NCBI GenBank assembly: GCA_036557885.1
Contig: DATBGS010000003.1
Location: 62,001-126,000 of the forward strand
DNA from: DATBGS01 sp036557885
GTDB lineage: Bacteria; Chloroflexota; Ktedonobacteria; Ktedonobacterales; DATBGS01
DNA length: 64,000 nucleotides
Reading direction: 5' to 3'
Part shown: piece by piece, positions 25,347-33,862 of the stretch
Layout of the letters: every line of letters begins with the position of its first letter
How positions within the stretch are numbered: position 1 is the first letter of the stretch
Translations under genes and position numbers: made by a program
Notes under the pieces: generated by a model
Databases searched by the model: none
Seen by the model: the letters and a program-made list of their open reading frames with translations, nothing else
What the model was told of the DNA's origin: nothing

Positions 25347-26570
25347 GTGGCTGTAGCACAGGTTAATAACTATCAGGCTATTTTTCGGTTGCCAGCGTTT
25401 CGCGCGTTCTGGGTGGGATTCACGCTTTCCGCCCTTGGCGACGCGATGACGAAGACGGCGCTGATCTGGTTTGTATATCAGGTGACGCGCTCTCCAGAAG
25501 CGGTGGGCTTGCTGCTGCTGTGTTACACGGGGCCGGTGATTGTAGGCGGATTGGTGGCCGGGGTGCTGCTGGACCGCTTTAATCGCCGCACCGTAATGCT
25601 GGTAGATGCGGTGTTTCGCGGCGCGGTGGTGGCAACCATTCCGCTGCTGGCCGCGCTGGGTGTGCTGGCGCTCTGGCAGTTGTATGTGGTGGCGGCGGTG
25701 TACGGCTTTCTGTTTATGATTCCGCTGGCTGGCGGGCCGTCGCTGGTGCCGAGCCTGGTTTCTGAGGAGCATCTTTCTACAGCAAACGCCCTGGAGACGC
25801 TGAGCTACACGCTCAGCGGCGTGTGCGGGCCACCGCTGGCCGGGCTGCTGATTGTGCTGGTGGGCGCGCCAAATGTGCTGGCGCTGGATGCCGTCTCGTA
25901 TGCTGCGTTTGCGCTGGGGCTGCTGCTGGTCCCGCTGCATCTGGGCAAAACCACGCCACACGCGGCGGGCGATGGCAGGTCGGGCGCGCATTTTGCGGAT
26001 GTGCTTCGACTGGTGACGACGAATAAGGTGCTGCTCTCCATCACGCTGATGTTTATGGTTTTTAACGTTGGCGAGGGATTTCTGGCGGTCTGGCTGCCCG
26101 TCCTGGCAGACCGGATGGGCGCCGGGCCGGAGGTCTATGGAATATGCCTTGGGGCGCTGGCGGCGGGCGAGGTTGGCGGAGCGCTTGTGGCGGGCGGCCT
26201 GAAAGCACCCTTTGCGCTGGGCACGATGATCTGCCTGGCCCAGACGCTGGCGGGCGTTTCGCTGGCGCTTTTGCTCTTTGGGCAAACGCTCTGGTTGACC
26301 CTGCCAGGGCTGGCGCTGCTGGGTTTCTTTAGCGCGCCGCTGACGATTTGGGCGCAGACGCTGCGCATGAAGGTGATTCCAGAGCAGTTGCGCGGGCGCA
26401 CCTTTGCCCTGCTGCGGACGCTGATGCAGGGATCGGGGCCGCTGGCAAGCGCACTGGCTGGCGCGCTGCTGCCAGCGTTGGGGCTGGTGGCAATGATTGG
26501 GTGTTCTTCTCTGCTGGTGGGCGTGCCGGGTCTGGTGGGCGCGCGGGTCAGGCAGTTGCGCACTACTTGA
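25347..26570 (+). CDS. MFS transporter (drug-efflux type)
   Basis: A 407-residue transporter with about 12 hydrophobic helices. Motif A between helices 2 and 3 reads GVLLDRFNRRTVML, as in enterobactin-exporter-like and macrolide-type MFS pumps. The GTG at 25347 follows a strong AGGAGGA six bases upstream; the frame is open far upstream, but those residues are not transporter-like. It is controlled presumably by the divergent WYL regulator. Substrate unknown. The stop overlaps the convergent J-domain gene by 8 bp. Confidence 0.88.
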   Translation: MAVAQVNNYQAIFRLPAFRAFWVGFTLSALGDAMTKTALIWFVYQVTRSPEAVGLLLLCYTGPVIVGGLVAGVLLDRFNRRTVMLVDAVFRGAVVATIPLLAALGVLALWQLYVVAAVYGFLFMIPLAGGPSLVPSLVSEEHLSTANALETLSYTLSGVCGPPLAGLLIVLVGAPNVLALDAVSYAAFALGLLLVPLHLGKTTPHAAGDGRSGAHFADVLRLVTTNKVLLSITLMFMVFNVGEGFLAVWLPVLADRMGAGPEVYGICLGALAAGEVGGALVAGGLKAPFALGTMICLAQTLAGVSLALLLFGQTLWLTLPGLALLGFFSAPLTIWAQTLRMKVIPEQLRGRTFALLRTLMQGSGPLASALAGALLPALGLVAMIGCSSLLVGVPGLVGARVRQLRTT

Positions 26571-27585
26571 CCCAGATGGGCATTTCTTCGTGCTCTATGC
26601 CAAAATGATGCGCCACTTCGTGCAGCACGGTGCTGGCAACCTGCTCACGAATGAGGTCAGGGTCGCCATGACAGTAGGCTTCAATGGGTTTTTGATAGAT
26701 GGTGATGCGTTCCGGCAGGGGACCGCCGCCCGCCGCGCCTTGTTTGGTGAGCGGCACGCCCTGGTACAGCCCTAGCAGCGTACCGCCCTCTGGTACGTCC
26801 AGCCGCTCCAGCAGTTCCGGCTCTGGTTCTTCTTCCACCAGGACGATCAGATGCTCCATCTTGTCTTGAAACTCGGCAGGCAGGGAGGCCAGAGCTTCAT
26901 CTACCAACATCTCGAAGGCATCGAGCGGGCGTTCTTCCACAACGCCTGGCGCAGGCTCGGCGCGTACCCTGGCCCGGCTGGCCTGCTCGCGCATCTGGCG
27001 GAAGTCCTTTGGCTCGGCATTCATCCAGGTGTTGACGCCGCGCGAGAGGATGCTGTCCTGTTGCAGAAACAGTATCCCAAGGATGGTCAGGAGCGCCAGA
27101 CACACGATCAGCACCGAGCCACCCACGAAGCTGGTCTGATGGGTGATGAGCGCCCAGAGACAGCCGAGCGCCAGCAGGAAGCACAGCAGCGCCGCCAGGA
27201 AGCCGGTGCCGTTTGGGTTGCTCTTGTCCAGGGGCGATGGGCGCGGCGCGGCATAGCCCGGCGGCACTGATGAGAACGAATCCATGCCTGGGATGGGGCG
27301 CCAGAGGTGGCCGTCCTCATCCTGGGCAAGCAGGGCGTGGCGCAGTTCGTCATATTCGTGGCGCAAGACCTCATCGCCCAGGATATGATAGGCGCGGTTG
27401 ATCTGCTTCATACGCCGCTCGGCCAGGGCGCGCTGGCCTTCGTTGGCGTGGGTAAAGCGATCAGGATGCCACTTTTTCGCCAGCACATAATAGTGGTGGC
27501 GAATCTCCTCGTCGCTGGCCCGCGCCTTTAGCCCCAGCACGCGATAGTAATCCTGCTCGTGCTCACCGGGTTCCAGTTCAGGCAT
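26563..27585 (-). CDS. J-domain protein fused to a zincin metallopeptidase
   Basis: A 340-residue chimeric protein. Residues 11-80 form a DnaJ J-domain with the HPD signature at 40-42 that would stimulate an Hsp70. Two transmembrane helices (about 128-147 and 153-175) follow. The C-terminal half is a minimal zincin of the PF06262/DUF1025 type: LVDEALASLPAEF, LLGLYQGVPLT and HEVAHHFGI (322-330), a HExxH zinc-binding helix. Both ends would face the cytoplasm. Known minimal zincins occur as free-standing small proteins; the J-domain and membrane anchor in the same chain are unusual. Target unknown. Confidence 0.88.
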   Translation of the reverse strand: MPELEPGEHEQDYYRVLGLKARASDEEIRHHYYVLAKKWHPDRFTHANEGQRALAERRMKQINRAYHILGDEVLRHEYDELRHALLAQDEDGHLWRPIPGMDSFSSVPPGYAAPRPSPLDKSNPNGTGFLAALLCFLLALGCLWALITHQTSFVGGSVLIVCLALLTILGILFLQQDSILSRGVNTWMNAEPKDFRQMREQASRARVRAEPAPGVVEERPLDAFEMLVDEALASLPAEFQDKMEHLIVLVEEEPEPELLERLDVPEGGTLLGLYQGVPLTKQGAAGGGPLPERITIYQKPIEAYCHGDPDLIREQVASTVLHEVAHHFGIEHEEMPIWVK

Positions 27586-27610
27586 GCTGCGCCTCCGTTT
27601 TGCTGCCCCA

Positions 27611-27662
27611 GACCGGCAGGGATGCCGGTGGTACCCCTCAAAGCAGGGGCAGGCAAGTGCCC
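27611..27662. repeat. palindromic repeat element behind serS
   Basis: ACCGGCA-GGGA-TGCCGGT hairpin (27612-27629) followed by CCCCTCAAAGCAGGGG (27634-27649) and GGGCA...TGCCC. The first 27 bp equal 2298-2324, and the second block shares 16 bp with 11978-11993. It occupies the space between serS and the J-domain gene. Confidence 0.75.
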
Positions 27663-27664
27663 TG

Positions 27665-28945
27665 CTAGCTCCTCTTCTCTATGATACGCTGGCCGCCCAT
27701 GTAGGGTTGGAGCGCTTCCGGGATGCGCACGCTGCCATCGGCCTGCTGGTGGTTTTCCAGCAGTGGCAGCATGATTCTGGGTGAGGCCAGCGCTGTGTTG
27801 TTCAGGGTATGAACATAGCGTACCACACCATCTTTATCGCGGTAGCGGGTATTTGAGCGCCGCGCCTGATAGTCGTGGAAGTATGAGCATGAATGCGTCT
27901 CTCGATAGGTGTTTTCTGAGGGCAGCCAGCATTCAATATCATATTTCTTGACCTGTCCATCGCCCAGGTCGCCAGTGCAGACCACAACGACGCGATAGGG
28001 CAGTTCCAGAGCCTGCACCAGTTCTTCGGCGTTTGCCAGCAGCGTTTCATGCCAGCGTACTGATTCTTCGTGGTCGTTGTGGCAGATGACATACTGCTCG
28101 ACTTTGTTGAACTGGTGGACGCGCAGCACGCCGCGCGTGTCCTTGCCATAGGTGCCCGCCTCGCGCCGGAAGCTGGGTGAGAAGCCAACCATGCGCATAG
28201 GAAGCTGGTCTTCGCGCAGAATTTCATCCTTGAACATGCCGGTGATGCTGACTTCGGCGGTGCCAACCAGGAACAGTTCGTCTTTCTCCAGGGCGTAGAC
28301 CTGCTCGCGGCCACGCGGAAACTGCGTGTTGCCGATGAAGGCGTGCTCTTTTGCCAGCGCCGGAACGATCAGCGGGGTATAGCCTTTTTTGCTGATGCGG
28401 TCCATAGCAAACAGCATCAGTGCCAGTTCCAGCCGGGCGGCGTCGTTCTTGAGCACGTAGCTGCGGCTGCCCGCGACCTTGGCGCCGCGCTCCAGATCGA
28501 GCAGGTCCAGCCGCTCCATCAGTTCCACATGGTCCAGCGGCTTGAACGCAAACTGCGTTGGCTCGCCCCAGCGTTTGATCTCCACGTTATCTTTGTCGTC
28601 CAGGCCATCTGGGACGCTGGCATCGGGGATATTGGGGACGATCAACAATTGCTCATAGAGCTGCGCATCTAGTTCGCGCAGGCGCGGCTCCAGGTCTTTG
28701 AGCGTGGTTGCCAGTTCTTTGCCTTCGGCAATGAGACGGTCACGCGCTTCTTTGTCTTTGCCCGCTGCCTGGATTTGCTTGGTGAGCCGGTTTTGCGCGG
28801 CGCGGGTGGCCTCGGTTTCGCGGCGCACTTCCTGCATGCGCGCGTCCAGTTCGAGGAGCGCGTCAATATCCACGTTGACGCGCTTGCGTCGCGCCGCGTC
28901 TTTGACGACATCGGGGTTGGCGCGAATAAATGCTAGATCAAGCAT
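27665..28945 (-). CDS. serS: serine--tRNA ligase
   Basis: A 426-residue class II aminoacyl-tRNA synthetase. The N-terminal coiled-coil arm that grips the long variable arm of tRNA-Ser spans about residues 25-110. Motif 2 (SPSFRREAGTYGKDTRGVLRVHQF) and the C-terminal catalytic part with motif 3 (GGQRIIEKRS region at the end) are present. The ATG at 28945 follows a perfect AGGAGGT seven bases upstream; the frame stays open further up through the leader, but only as part of the T-box region. Expression is controlled by the T-box leader. Confidence 0.97.
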   Translation of the reverse strand: MLDLAFIRANPDVVKDAARRKRVNVDIDALLELDARMQEVRRETEATRAAQNRLTKQIQAAGKDKEARDRLIAEGKELATTLKDLEPRLRELDAQLYEQLLIVPNIPDASVPDGLDDKDNVEIKRWGEPTQFAFKPLDHVELMERLDLLDLERGAKVAGSRSYVLKNDAARLELALMLFAMDRISKKGYTPLIVPALAKEHAFIGNTQFPRGREQVYALEKDELFLVGTAEVSITGMFKDEILREDQLPMRMVGFSPSFRREAGTYGKDTRGVLRVHQFNKVEQYVICHNDHEESVRWHETLLANAEELVQALELPYRVVVVCTGDLGDGQVKKYDIECWLPSENTYRETHSCSYFHDYQARRSNTRYRDKDGVVRYVHTLNNTALASPRIMLPLLENHQQADGSVRIPEALQPYMGGQRIIEKRS

Positions 28946-28995
28946 GAGACTACCTCCTGATAAAATTACTTCTGCTCTTTTCTTTGCGAAAGCAT

Positions 28996-29331
28996 AAAAA
29001 AACGCCGCCCATCCTGAAAAGGACGGGCAGCGAAGTTGCCTTGCTGTCGTGGTGCCACCTTTGTTCACAGCCAATGTCTCAAAAGAAAAGCGAGCGTGCT
29101 TGCTCAAGCTAGCTCGATGAGAACGGGCTGTCTCTGGCGCCTGCTAACGGGGGCAATCCGGCGCTGCTTAGTGGGCCAGGATGATTGGCCGTTGGGCGTG
29201 CTGCTCACGAGGGGATTTCTGCCGCGCCTGCCGCTGCGTCGCACCGTCCCGCAGTTCTCTGGGTGGTGGCCTGGCATACTTGTCTCGTTCAGGGCAATTG
29301 CTCTCTAGTGCGGAAGTTTCTTCCGCTGCTT
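28996..29331 (-). promoter_or_regulatory. T-box riboswitch (serine) in the serS leader
   Basis: The minus-strand leader contains the T-box core AAAGGTGGCACCACG (29048-29062), close to the consensus AGGGTGGNACCGCG. Its TGGC would pair with a tRNA 3' end GCCA, and tRNA-Ser has discriminator G73. Downstream a terminator (stem GCTGCCCGTCC/GGATGGGCGGC, then seven T at 28996-29002) competes with the antiterminator. Uncharged tRNA-Ser stabilises the antiterminator and allows serS transcription. The Stem I and specifier loop lie about 29130-29300; I did not fix the specifier codon with certainty. Confidence 0.92.
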
Positions 29332-29336
29332 TTTGT

Positions 29337-29365
29337 AGCATAGCATGTGCTATGCGAGTTGTCAA
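29337..29365 (-). promoter_or_regulatory. promoter of the serS T-box transcript
   Basis: TTGACA (29360-29365) and TATGCT (29337-29342) with a 17-bp spacer lie directly upstream of the T-box leader. The -35 hexamer overlaps the stop codon of the preceding gene. Confidence 0.75.
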
Positions 29366-30255
29366 GCAATCAACGTATATGTTCTTGTAGTCCCTGTGGG
29401 CAGTGTGACCTGGAAGTGTGTGGCATCCCTAAAACACAGGTTACGCAGGAGGCGCTCTCGCTCGTCTGTGGCAGGCGGAGGGAGCCATCCAGCCGGAAGC
29501 TCCTCCGTTAGCGGGATAACACGAGTGGTTCGCGCGTCCCAACCCAGCACAGCAAGGGCGCCAATGTGGTAGAGGCCGCCGCTGGCTGGAATCTCATCCT
29601 CATGTTCTTCATTCCACCATTCCCACCAGTCTTGCCAGCCAATCAAGATAAAACGGCCATCTGGACTGAAAACCGGTTCAGTAGCAAGATTTGAGGGAAG
29701 AGGGAACCCGTTGCCATCGGGTCGAATGGAACCGCGTGAAAGGTCATCAAGCAAGGGAAAACCTGTCTTAAGAATTTGCTGGTCGCCCTTTTGAGTAATG
29801 GCAATGAATTCCAGGCCAGATTCGCCCTGGTCGAACCACTGCACAATGGCAATATCTGAGCGCGGCGAGACCACAAGTCCTGTGGGCCAGCCCATCGGAA
29901 ATTTGATGGGGCAAGAACTGAGCAATGTTTCCTCAGGCCATGCGCGTCGCTCCCAGGTATGGGTAAACTCGCTCTGGAAGGCTGAACCCACGATACCATG
30001 TAATTCTGGCCTATAGCGATAGTGTTCTCGTATCAATCCGACTTCTCGCCCGTCGGATAGCCAGGTAAGCGCAATGGTATCCTCTGGCGCCCACACGAGC
30101 TTTCCTGTGGTTTTGTCCCAAATAGCACTTCTCCACGCATCATGGTGCTTGAGGCGGGCGATGACCTGCATAGCGAGCAGCGATCCGCTAGGGTGATAGC
30201 TTATTACTTCATATGGGGTTGCGTTATGCAATGGCTCAAAGGCTGCAAAGTCCAT
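29362..30255 (-). CDS. hypothetical beta-propeller-like protein
   Basis: A 297-residue protein without a recognised family. It has repeated short WD/propeller-like strands: an initial ISYHPSGSLLAMQ, SPRSDIAIVQWFD, FSPDGRFILIGWQDWW and a late LGWDARTTRVIPL. Those motifs suggest a beta-propeller with about five blades. There is no signal peptide, so it is probably cytoplasmic. It lies just upstream of serS but on a separate transcript, because the serS promoter overlaps its end. Role unknown. Confidence 0.6.
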   Translation of the reverse strand: MDFAAFEPLHNATPYEVISYHPSGSLLAMQVIARLKHHDAWRSAIWDKTTGKLVWAPEDTIALTWLSDGREVGLIREHYRYRPELHGIVGSAFQSEFTHTWERRAWPEETLLSSCPIKFPMGWPTGLVVSPRSDIAIVQWFDQGESGLEFIAITQKGDQQILKTGFPLLDDLSRGSIRPDGNGFPLPSNLATEPVFSPDGRFILIGWQDWWEWWNEEHEDEIPASGGLYHIGALAVLGWDARTTRVIPLTEELPAGWLPPPATDERERLLRNLCFRDATHFQVTLPTGTTRTYTLIA

Positions 30256-30327
30256 AGCGCGTTCCTCTCAGGGGCTTTTGTTGAGATATTCTCCCTGCAA
30301 GAAGTGAAATTGGCAACTGAAAGCCGC

Positions 30328-30356
30328 TTGCATTGCCAGTGGTTCAGGCATATACT
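30328..30356 (+). promoter_or_regulatory. putative promoter for the diacylglycerol kinase-like gene
   Basis: TTGCAT (30328-30333), 17-bp spacer, TATACT (30351-30356); the ATG is 56 bp downstream. It is divergent from the propeller-like gene. Confidence 0.5.
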
Positions 30357-30411
30357 TGCTTCACACATCAACTGGCTGCCCAGATTCTCTATTCCAGGGA
30401 GGAGAAGCGCA

Positions 30412-31335
30412 ATGGGGACTTCATCAACGCCAGTCGTCATCATGAATCCAGCTTCCAACAGCGGGCGTACCGCGCGCCTGCGTCCGATGGTGGAACAGAA
30501 ATTGGCGGGCGGACGCGGGGAACTGGTGCTGACCGAGCGCCCGCGTCATGGTGAGGAAATTGGGCGCGAGGCCGCCAAAAGCGGCAGGCCGGTGATTGTG
30601 GTGGGCGGGGATGGCTCGCTGGCCGAGGTTGCTAATGGTGTTCTCTCGGCGCAGCAGCCCTCGGCGGTGCCGCTGGGTCTGGTGGGCGCGGGCAACGGCA
30701 ACGATTATGCCTGGCAAACGCTCAAGCTGCCGCGTGACCCGGCGGCGGCGCTGGAAGTGGCGCTGTCGGGTGAGGTAGTTGCAATGGATGTTGGGCAGGT
30801 CAATGGGCGCTTCTTTATCAACTCGCTGAGTATCGGGCTGGACGCGAATATTGCGGCGGCGGCGGAATCGCTGAAGCGTTATCCGTTCCTGAAGGGGCAG
30901 ATGCTCTACCAGACCGCCAGTATGCGCGAAATCCTCTTTCACTACGACAAATGCCCCTGGCTGACGGCTTTTCCTGATGATGATCAGCAGGTGGAGGGCA
31001 AGCTATTTGCGCTTTCGGCAGTGAGCGTGGGGCCAACTTATGGCGGCGGCTTTCGCATCAATCCGCTGGCCGACCCGCGCGATGGCCTCTTTGATCTTTG
31101 CATGATTGCCAAGCCCTCCAAGCTGCGCGCGCTGCAACTGGTGGGCATTATCAAGAAGGGGGAACATGTGGGCTTGCCGGAGGTGAGTATGCGCCGCGTG
31201 AAGAAGGTGGTGCTGGAGAGCCGCGAGCCAGCCTACGCGCAGCTTGATGGTGAAGTAATCAAGGATACGCGCTTTGAGGTGAGCATGCTCCCTGGGGCAT
31301 TGCAGGTGCGTGTGCCAAGGAAAACTGGCGAATAA
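30412..31335 (+). CDS. diacylglycerol kinase/YegS-like lipid kinase
   Basis: A 307-residue enzyme of the DagK/YegS lipid and sphingosine kinase superfamily. The signature is IVVGGDGSLAEVANGV, the ATP-binding GGDG with its downstream E-V-x-N-G, followed by PLGLVGAGNGNDYA. The family phosphorylates diacylglycerol or related lipids; the substrate is not defined here. The ATG at 30412 follows AGGGAGGAG; the frame is open earlier but without the family sequence. Lipid genes psd and pssA occur later in the window. Confidence 0.93.
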   Translation: MGTSSTPVVIMNPASNSGRTARLRPMVEQKLAGGRGELVLTERPRHGEEIGREAAKSGRPVIVVGGDGSLAEVANGVLSAQQPSAVPLGLVGAGNGNDYAWQTLKLPRDPAAALEVALSGEVVAMDVGQVNGRFFINSLSIGLDANIAAAAESLKRYPFLKGQMLYQTASMREILFHYDKCPWLTAFPDDDQQVEGKLFALSAVSVGPTYGGGFRINPLADPRDGLFDLCMIAKPSKLRALQLVGIIKKGEHVGLPEVSMRRVKKVVLESREPAYAQLDGEVIKDTRFEVSMLPGALQVRVPRKTGE

Positions 31336-31361
31336 ATTCGCGGCTAAGGGCGTTCCGCCAC

Positions 31362-31399
31362 CCACCTAAAGGTGGCAGGCAAGTCCGCCTGCGCGGACT
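31362..31399. repeat. two adjacent hairpins between two genes
   Basis: CCACCT-AA-AGGTGG (31362-31375) and AGTCCGC-CTGC-GCGGACT (31382-31399) are linked by GCAGGCAA, the same linker as at 27650-27656. This makes it a third member of the palindromic repeat family. Confidence 0.6.
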
Positions 31400-31426
31400 C
31401 CCTCCCGCCCATGCCGAAGGAGATGT

Positions 31427-32110
31427 ATGCTCACAGTCTGGTTTATTCGGCATGGTGAAAGCGAGAGCAACGCTGGTTTGCCTACCGCTGATTCGGCGTC
31501 AACGCCCCTGACGCCCAAGGGGGTTGAGCAGGCAGAGCGGCTGGCAACGGTCTTTCAGGAGCCACCAACGCTGCTGGTCGTCTCGCCGTATCTGCGCTCC
31601 CAAGCAACCGCCGCGCCGATCACCCGGCGTTTTCCCGATGTGCCGCAGGCGGTGTGGCCGGTGCAAGAGTTCACGTATCTGGCACGACCGCCTGGGCAGC
31701 CAACCACACCCCAGCAACGCAGGCCGCGCGTGGAAGCCTTCTGGCATCGCTGCGATCCCTACTATCGGGACGGCGGCTGGGCGGAATCGTTTGCTGATCT
31801 GATGGAGCGGCTGCAACAGGTGCTGGTGCTGGTGCGCGAGCAGGGGAGCGGGTTTATTGCGGTGGTCAGTCACGGGTTGTTTATGCGGGCGCTGTATTGG
31901 GCACTGCTGACTAATTCGTTTGAGGTCAGCCCGGAGCGCATGCAGCGCTTCTATCATCTGCGTGCCTCATTCGCGGTGCCAAATACCGCTATCATGAAGC
32001 TGATTTTGCAAGGCGAAGAGGTCTGGATGAGTCCAATGCTCACGGCGCATCTGATCAGCCATGAAGTGGCAGACCAAACGCGGGATGTTGCCGATCAGCA
32101 AGAAGAATGA
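31427..32110 (+). CDS. histidine phosphatase superfamily protein
   Basis: A 227-residue protein of the phosphoglycerate-mutase-like histidine phosphatases. The phospho-acceptor motif WFIRHGESESN lies at the N-terminus and a second histidine appears in AVVSHGLFMRAL. Such proteins dephosphorylate sugars, nucleotides or proteins. It follows the lipid kinase after a palindromic repeat; an ATG preceded by AAGGAGATGT sets the start. The physiological substrate is unknown. Confidence 0.85.
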   Translation: MLTVWFIRHGESESNAGLPTADSASTPLTPKGVEQAERLATVFQEPPTLLVVSPYLRSQATAAPITRRFPDVPQAVWPVQEFTYLARPPGQPTTPQQRRPRVEAFWHRCDPYYRDGGWAESFADLMERLQQVLVLVREQGSGFIAVVSHGLFMRALYWALLTNSFEVSPERMQRFYHLRASFAVPNTAIMKLILQGEEVWMSPMLTAHLISHEVADQTRDVADQQEE

Positions 32111-32119
32111 GTGCCTGGC

Positions 32120-32590
32120 TTAGCCGATGGCCTGACTCAGTTGATGGCTGGGTTGCCCTTCCGCTGCTGCGGCTACGCCGCGCAAGGTGCGCGTGGCGAT
32201 ATATGAGACAAAGGCGTCGCACATCACCCAGGCCGCTAACCGCCCAATGACGGGCCAGGCCAGGTCAATATCATGCATGATGCGGGCACGGGTGACGCCG
32301 CCAGTGGGCACAATCGTCCATTCGACATCCATGCCGGTTGTGGCGCCGCCGATATGCTTATAGACGATGCGGCGCTCGTCAGGATAGCAGCGCATCTGGG
32401 AGCGCCACCAGACGGGTATCCAGTCGCGTTTGGCGCCCATCTCCACGATACATTCGTTCGGTCCCTGGCGCTCCAACACGGTCACATAGCGATAGTGGGG
32501 CAGGATGATGGGCCAGCGCTCGACATCGGAGGCCAGCCGATACACAATCTCCGGGGTGCTGGCAATGGCAATGGTATCTACGGTGTGCAT
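32120..32590 (-). CDS. SRPBCC (START-like) aromatase/cyclase domain protein
   Basis: A 156-residue single-domain helix-grip protein. The first strand-helix pattern DTIAIASTPEIVYRLASDVERWPIILPHYRYVTV and the motif VEWTIVP match polyketide cyclase/dehydrase proteins, which bind a hydrophobic product in a closed pocket. It lies 9 bp downstream of the FAD oxidoreductase gene in the same direction. A trio with a methyltransferase and an FAD enzyme is suggestive of aromatic polyketide tailoring, but no polyketide synthase is nearby. Confidence 0.83.
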   Translation of the reverse strand: MHTVDTIAIASTPEIVYRLASDVERWPIILPHYRYVTVLERQGPNECIVEMGAKRDWIPVWWRSQMRCYPDERRIVYKHIGGATTGMDVEWTIVPTGGVTRARIMHDIDLAWPVIGRLAAWVMCDAFVSYIATRTLRGVAAAAEGQPSHQLSQAIG

Positions 32591-32599
32591 GCAGGCTCC

Positions 32600-33862
32600 T
32601 TAGATCAGCACTTGCGCGAGAAAGACGGGCGAAAGAACGTTGATGGGCGGCAAAAAGTCGCCGGTGACGCCCACAATAGTATCCGCCAGGCGCTTCTTGC
32701 TGGCAAGGCGTTTGGTCACATGGTCAAAGAGGGCGGGCCGGGAAATTAAGATTTGTACGATCTGCTCAACGGTGCGCTTGCCCGCAAACTCGCGGCGGTG
32801 CTGGCGGTCATAGGCGCTGAGCCGGGCGGCGGTGCAATCCCCAGACACCAATGCTGCGCCCGCGACTTCTGCCAGCAGTTCAGCGCCGCGCAGAGCGCGA
32901 TAAATGCCCTCTCCGGTAAAGGGGTCGTAAAAGCTGGTGGCGTCGCCCACCAGCATCACCCCATCCGCTGAATACCGCCGCGCCCGCACCGCCAACCGGC
33001 TAATTGCCAGGAGAGGCTTGGTGCGGCGGGCACCCTCCAGCCGCCCGGCCAGCGCGGGAAACTCGCGCAGCCGCGCGTCAAAAAAGGCGTCGGTTTTACC
33101 AGCGAGTTGTGGGGCTTCGTGCTCATCTACGACGATGGCAACGTTGCATAGATCGCCAATCTCCGGCGGCTCCAGCGGGGCCAGGCCAGCATAGCTGGTG
33201 CGGCCTACGTGCATCTCGCCATAGACGCCCAGGTCGGCAATGCCGCGCATATGCGTGACCAGCGCGATCTTGCGCTGGCGGACGGACATCTGCTGCACAC
33301 CCAGGCGGCGCGCAATTATGGAGTGGACGCCATCGGCAGCAACGAGCAGACGCGCGTGCAGCGTTTTTGTTCCCTCAGCCGCTGTACGTGCATGCGCCTC
33401 CTGAAGCGTCAGGCTCACGCTTGTTTCGGCTGACCCAACGCGCTCAATCTGAAACGTCTGGAGCCGGGTACCTTCCAGCACTTCTGCGCCTTCGCGTCTG
33501 GCCTGTTCGATGAGCAGGTGGTCAAGAATCTGGCGAGAGAGCGCCAGGCCGTACTGGTAATAGGGTTTACCATCGGGCTTGCGGTTGCCTGCAAAATCGG
33601 CGCGGAATGAGTGACCTTTGGCGCTGTAAATGTCAAAGCCCAGCAGGTGCGCGGGATGGGCGGCTTCTACCTGCTCCAGCACCCCCAGCCGCTGCAAGAT
33701 GCCTTCGATGGCCGGACTCATGTATTCGGCGCAGGCTTTGTCGCGGGGGAAGGTGGCCTTGTCAATGAGGGCCACGCGGTAGCCCTGGCGGGTGAGCAGG
33801 ATTGCGCTGGCCGAGCCTGCTGGCCCCGCGCCCACAATAGCAACGTCAACATCACTCGGCAT
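32600..33862 (-). CDS. FAD-dependent oxidoreductase (geranylgeranyl reductase / halogenase-like)
   Basis: A 420-residue flavoprotein. The N-terminal Rossmann motif is AIVGAGPAGSASAILL, followed by the family's DKACAEYMSP patch and the second FAD motif VMLVGDATSFYDPFTGEG. This belongs to the group of geranylgeranyl reductases and type III PKS-linked tailoring oxidases. It overlaps the upstream methyltransferase gene by 11 bp and is followed by the aromatase gene, so the three are co-transcribed. Substrate not determined. Confidence 0.9.
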   Translation of the reverse strand: MPSDVDVAIVGAGPAGSASAILLTRQGYRVALIDKATFPRDKACAEYMSPAIEGILQRLGVLEQVEAAHPAHLLGFDIYSAKGHSFRADFAGNRKPDGKPYYQYGLALSRQILDHLLIEQARREGAEVLEGTRLQTFQIERVGSAETSVSLTLQEAHARTAAEGTKTLHARLLVAADGVHSIIARRLGVQQMSVRQRKIALVTHMRGIADLGVYGEMHVGRTSYAGLAPLEPPEIGDLCNVAIVVDEHEAPQLAGKTDAFFDARLREFPALAGRLEGARRTKPLLAISRLAVRARRYSADGVMLVGDATSFYDPFTGEGIYRALRGAELLAEVAGAALVSGDCTAARLSAYDRQHRREFAGKRTVEQIVQILISRPALFDHVTKRLASKKRLADTIVGVTGDFLPPINVLSPVFLAQVLI

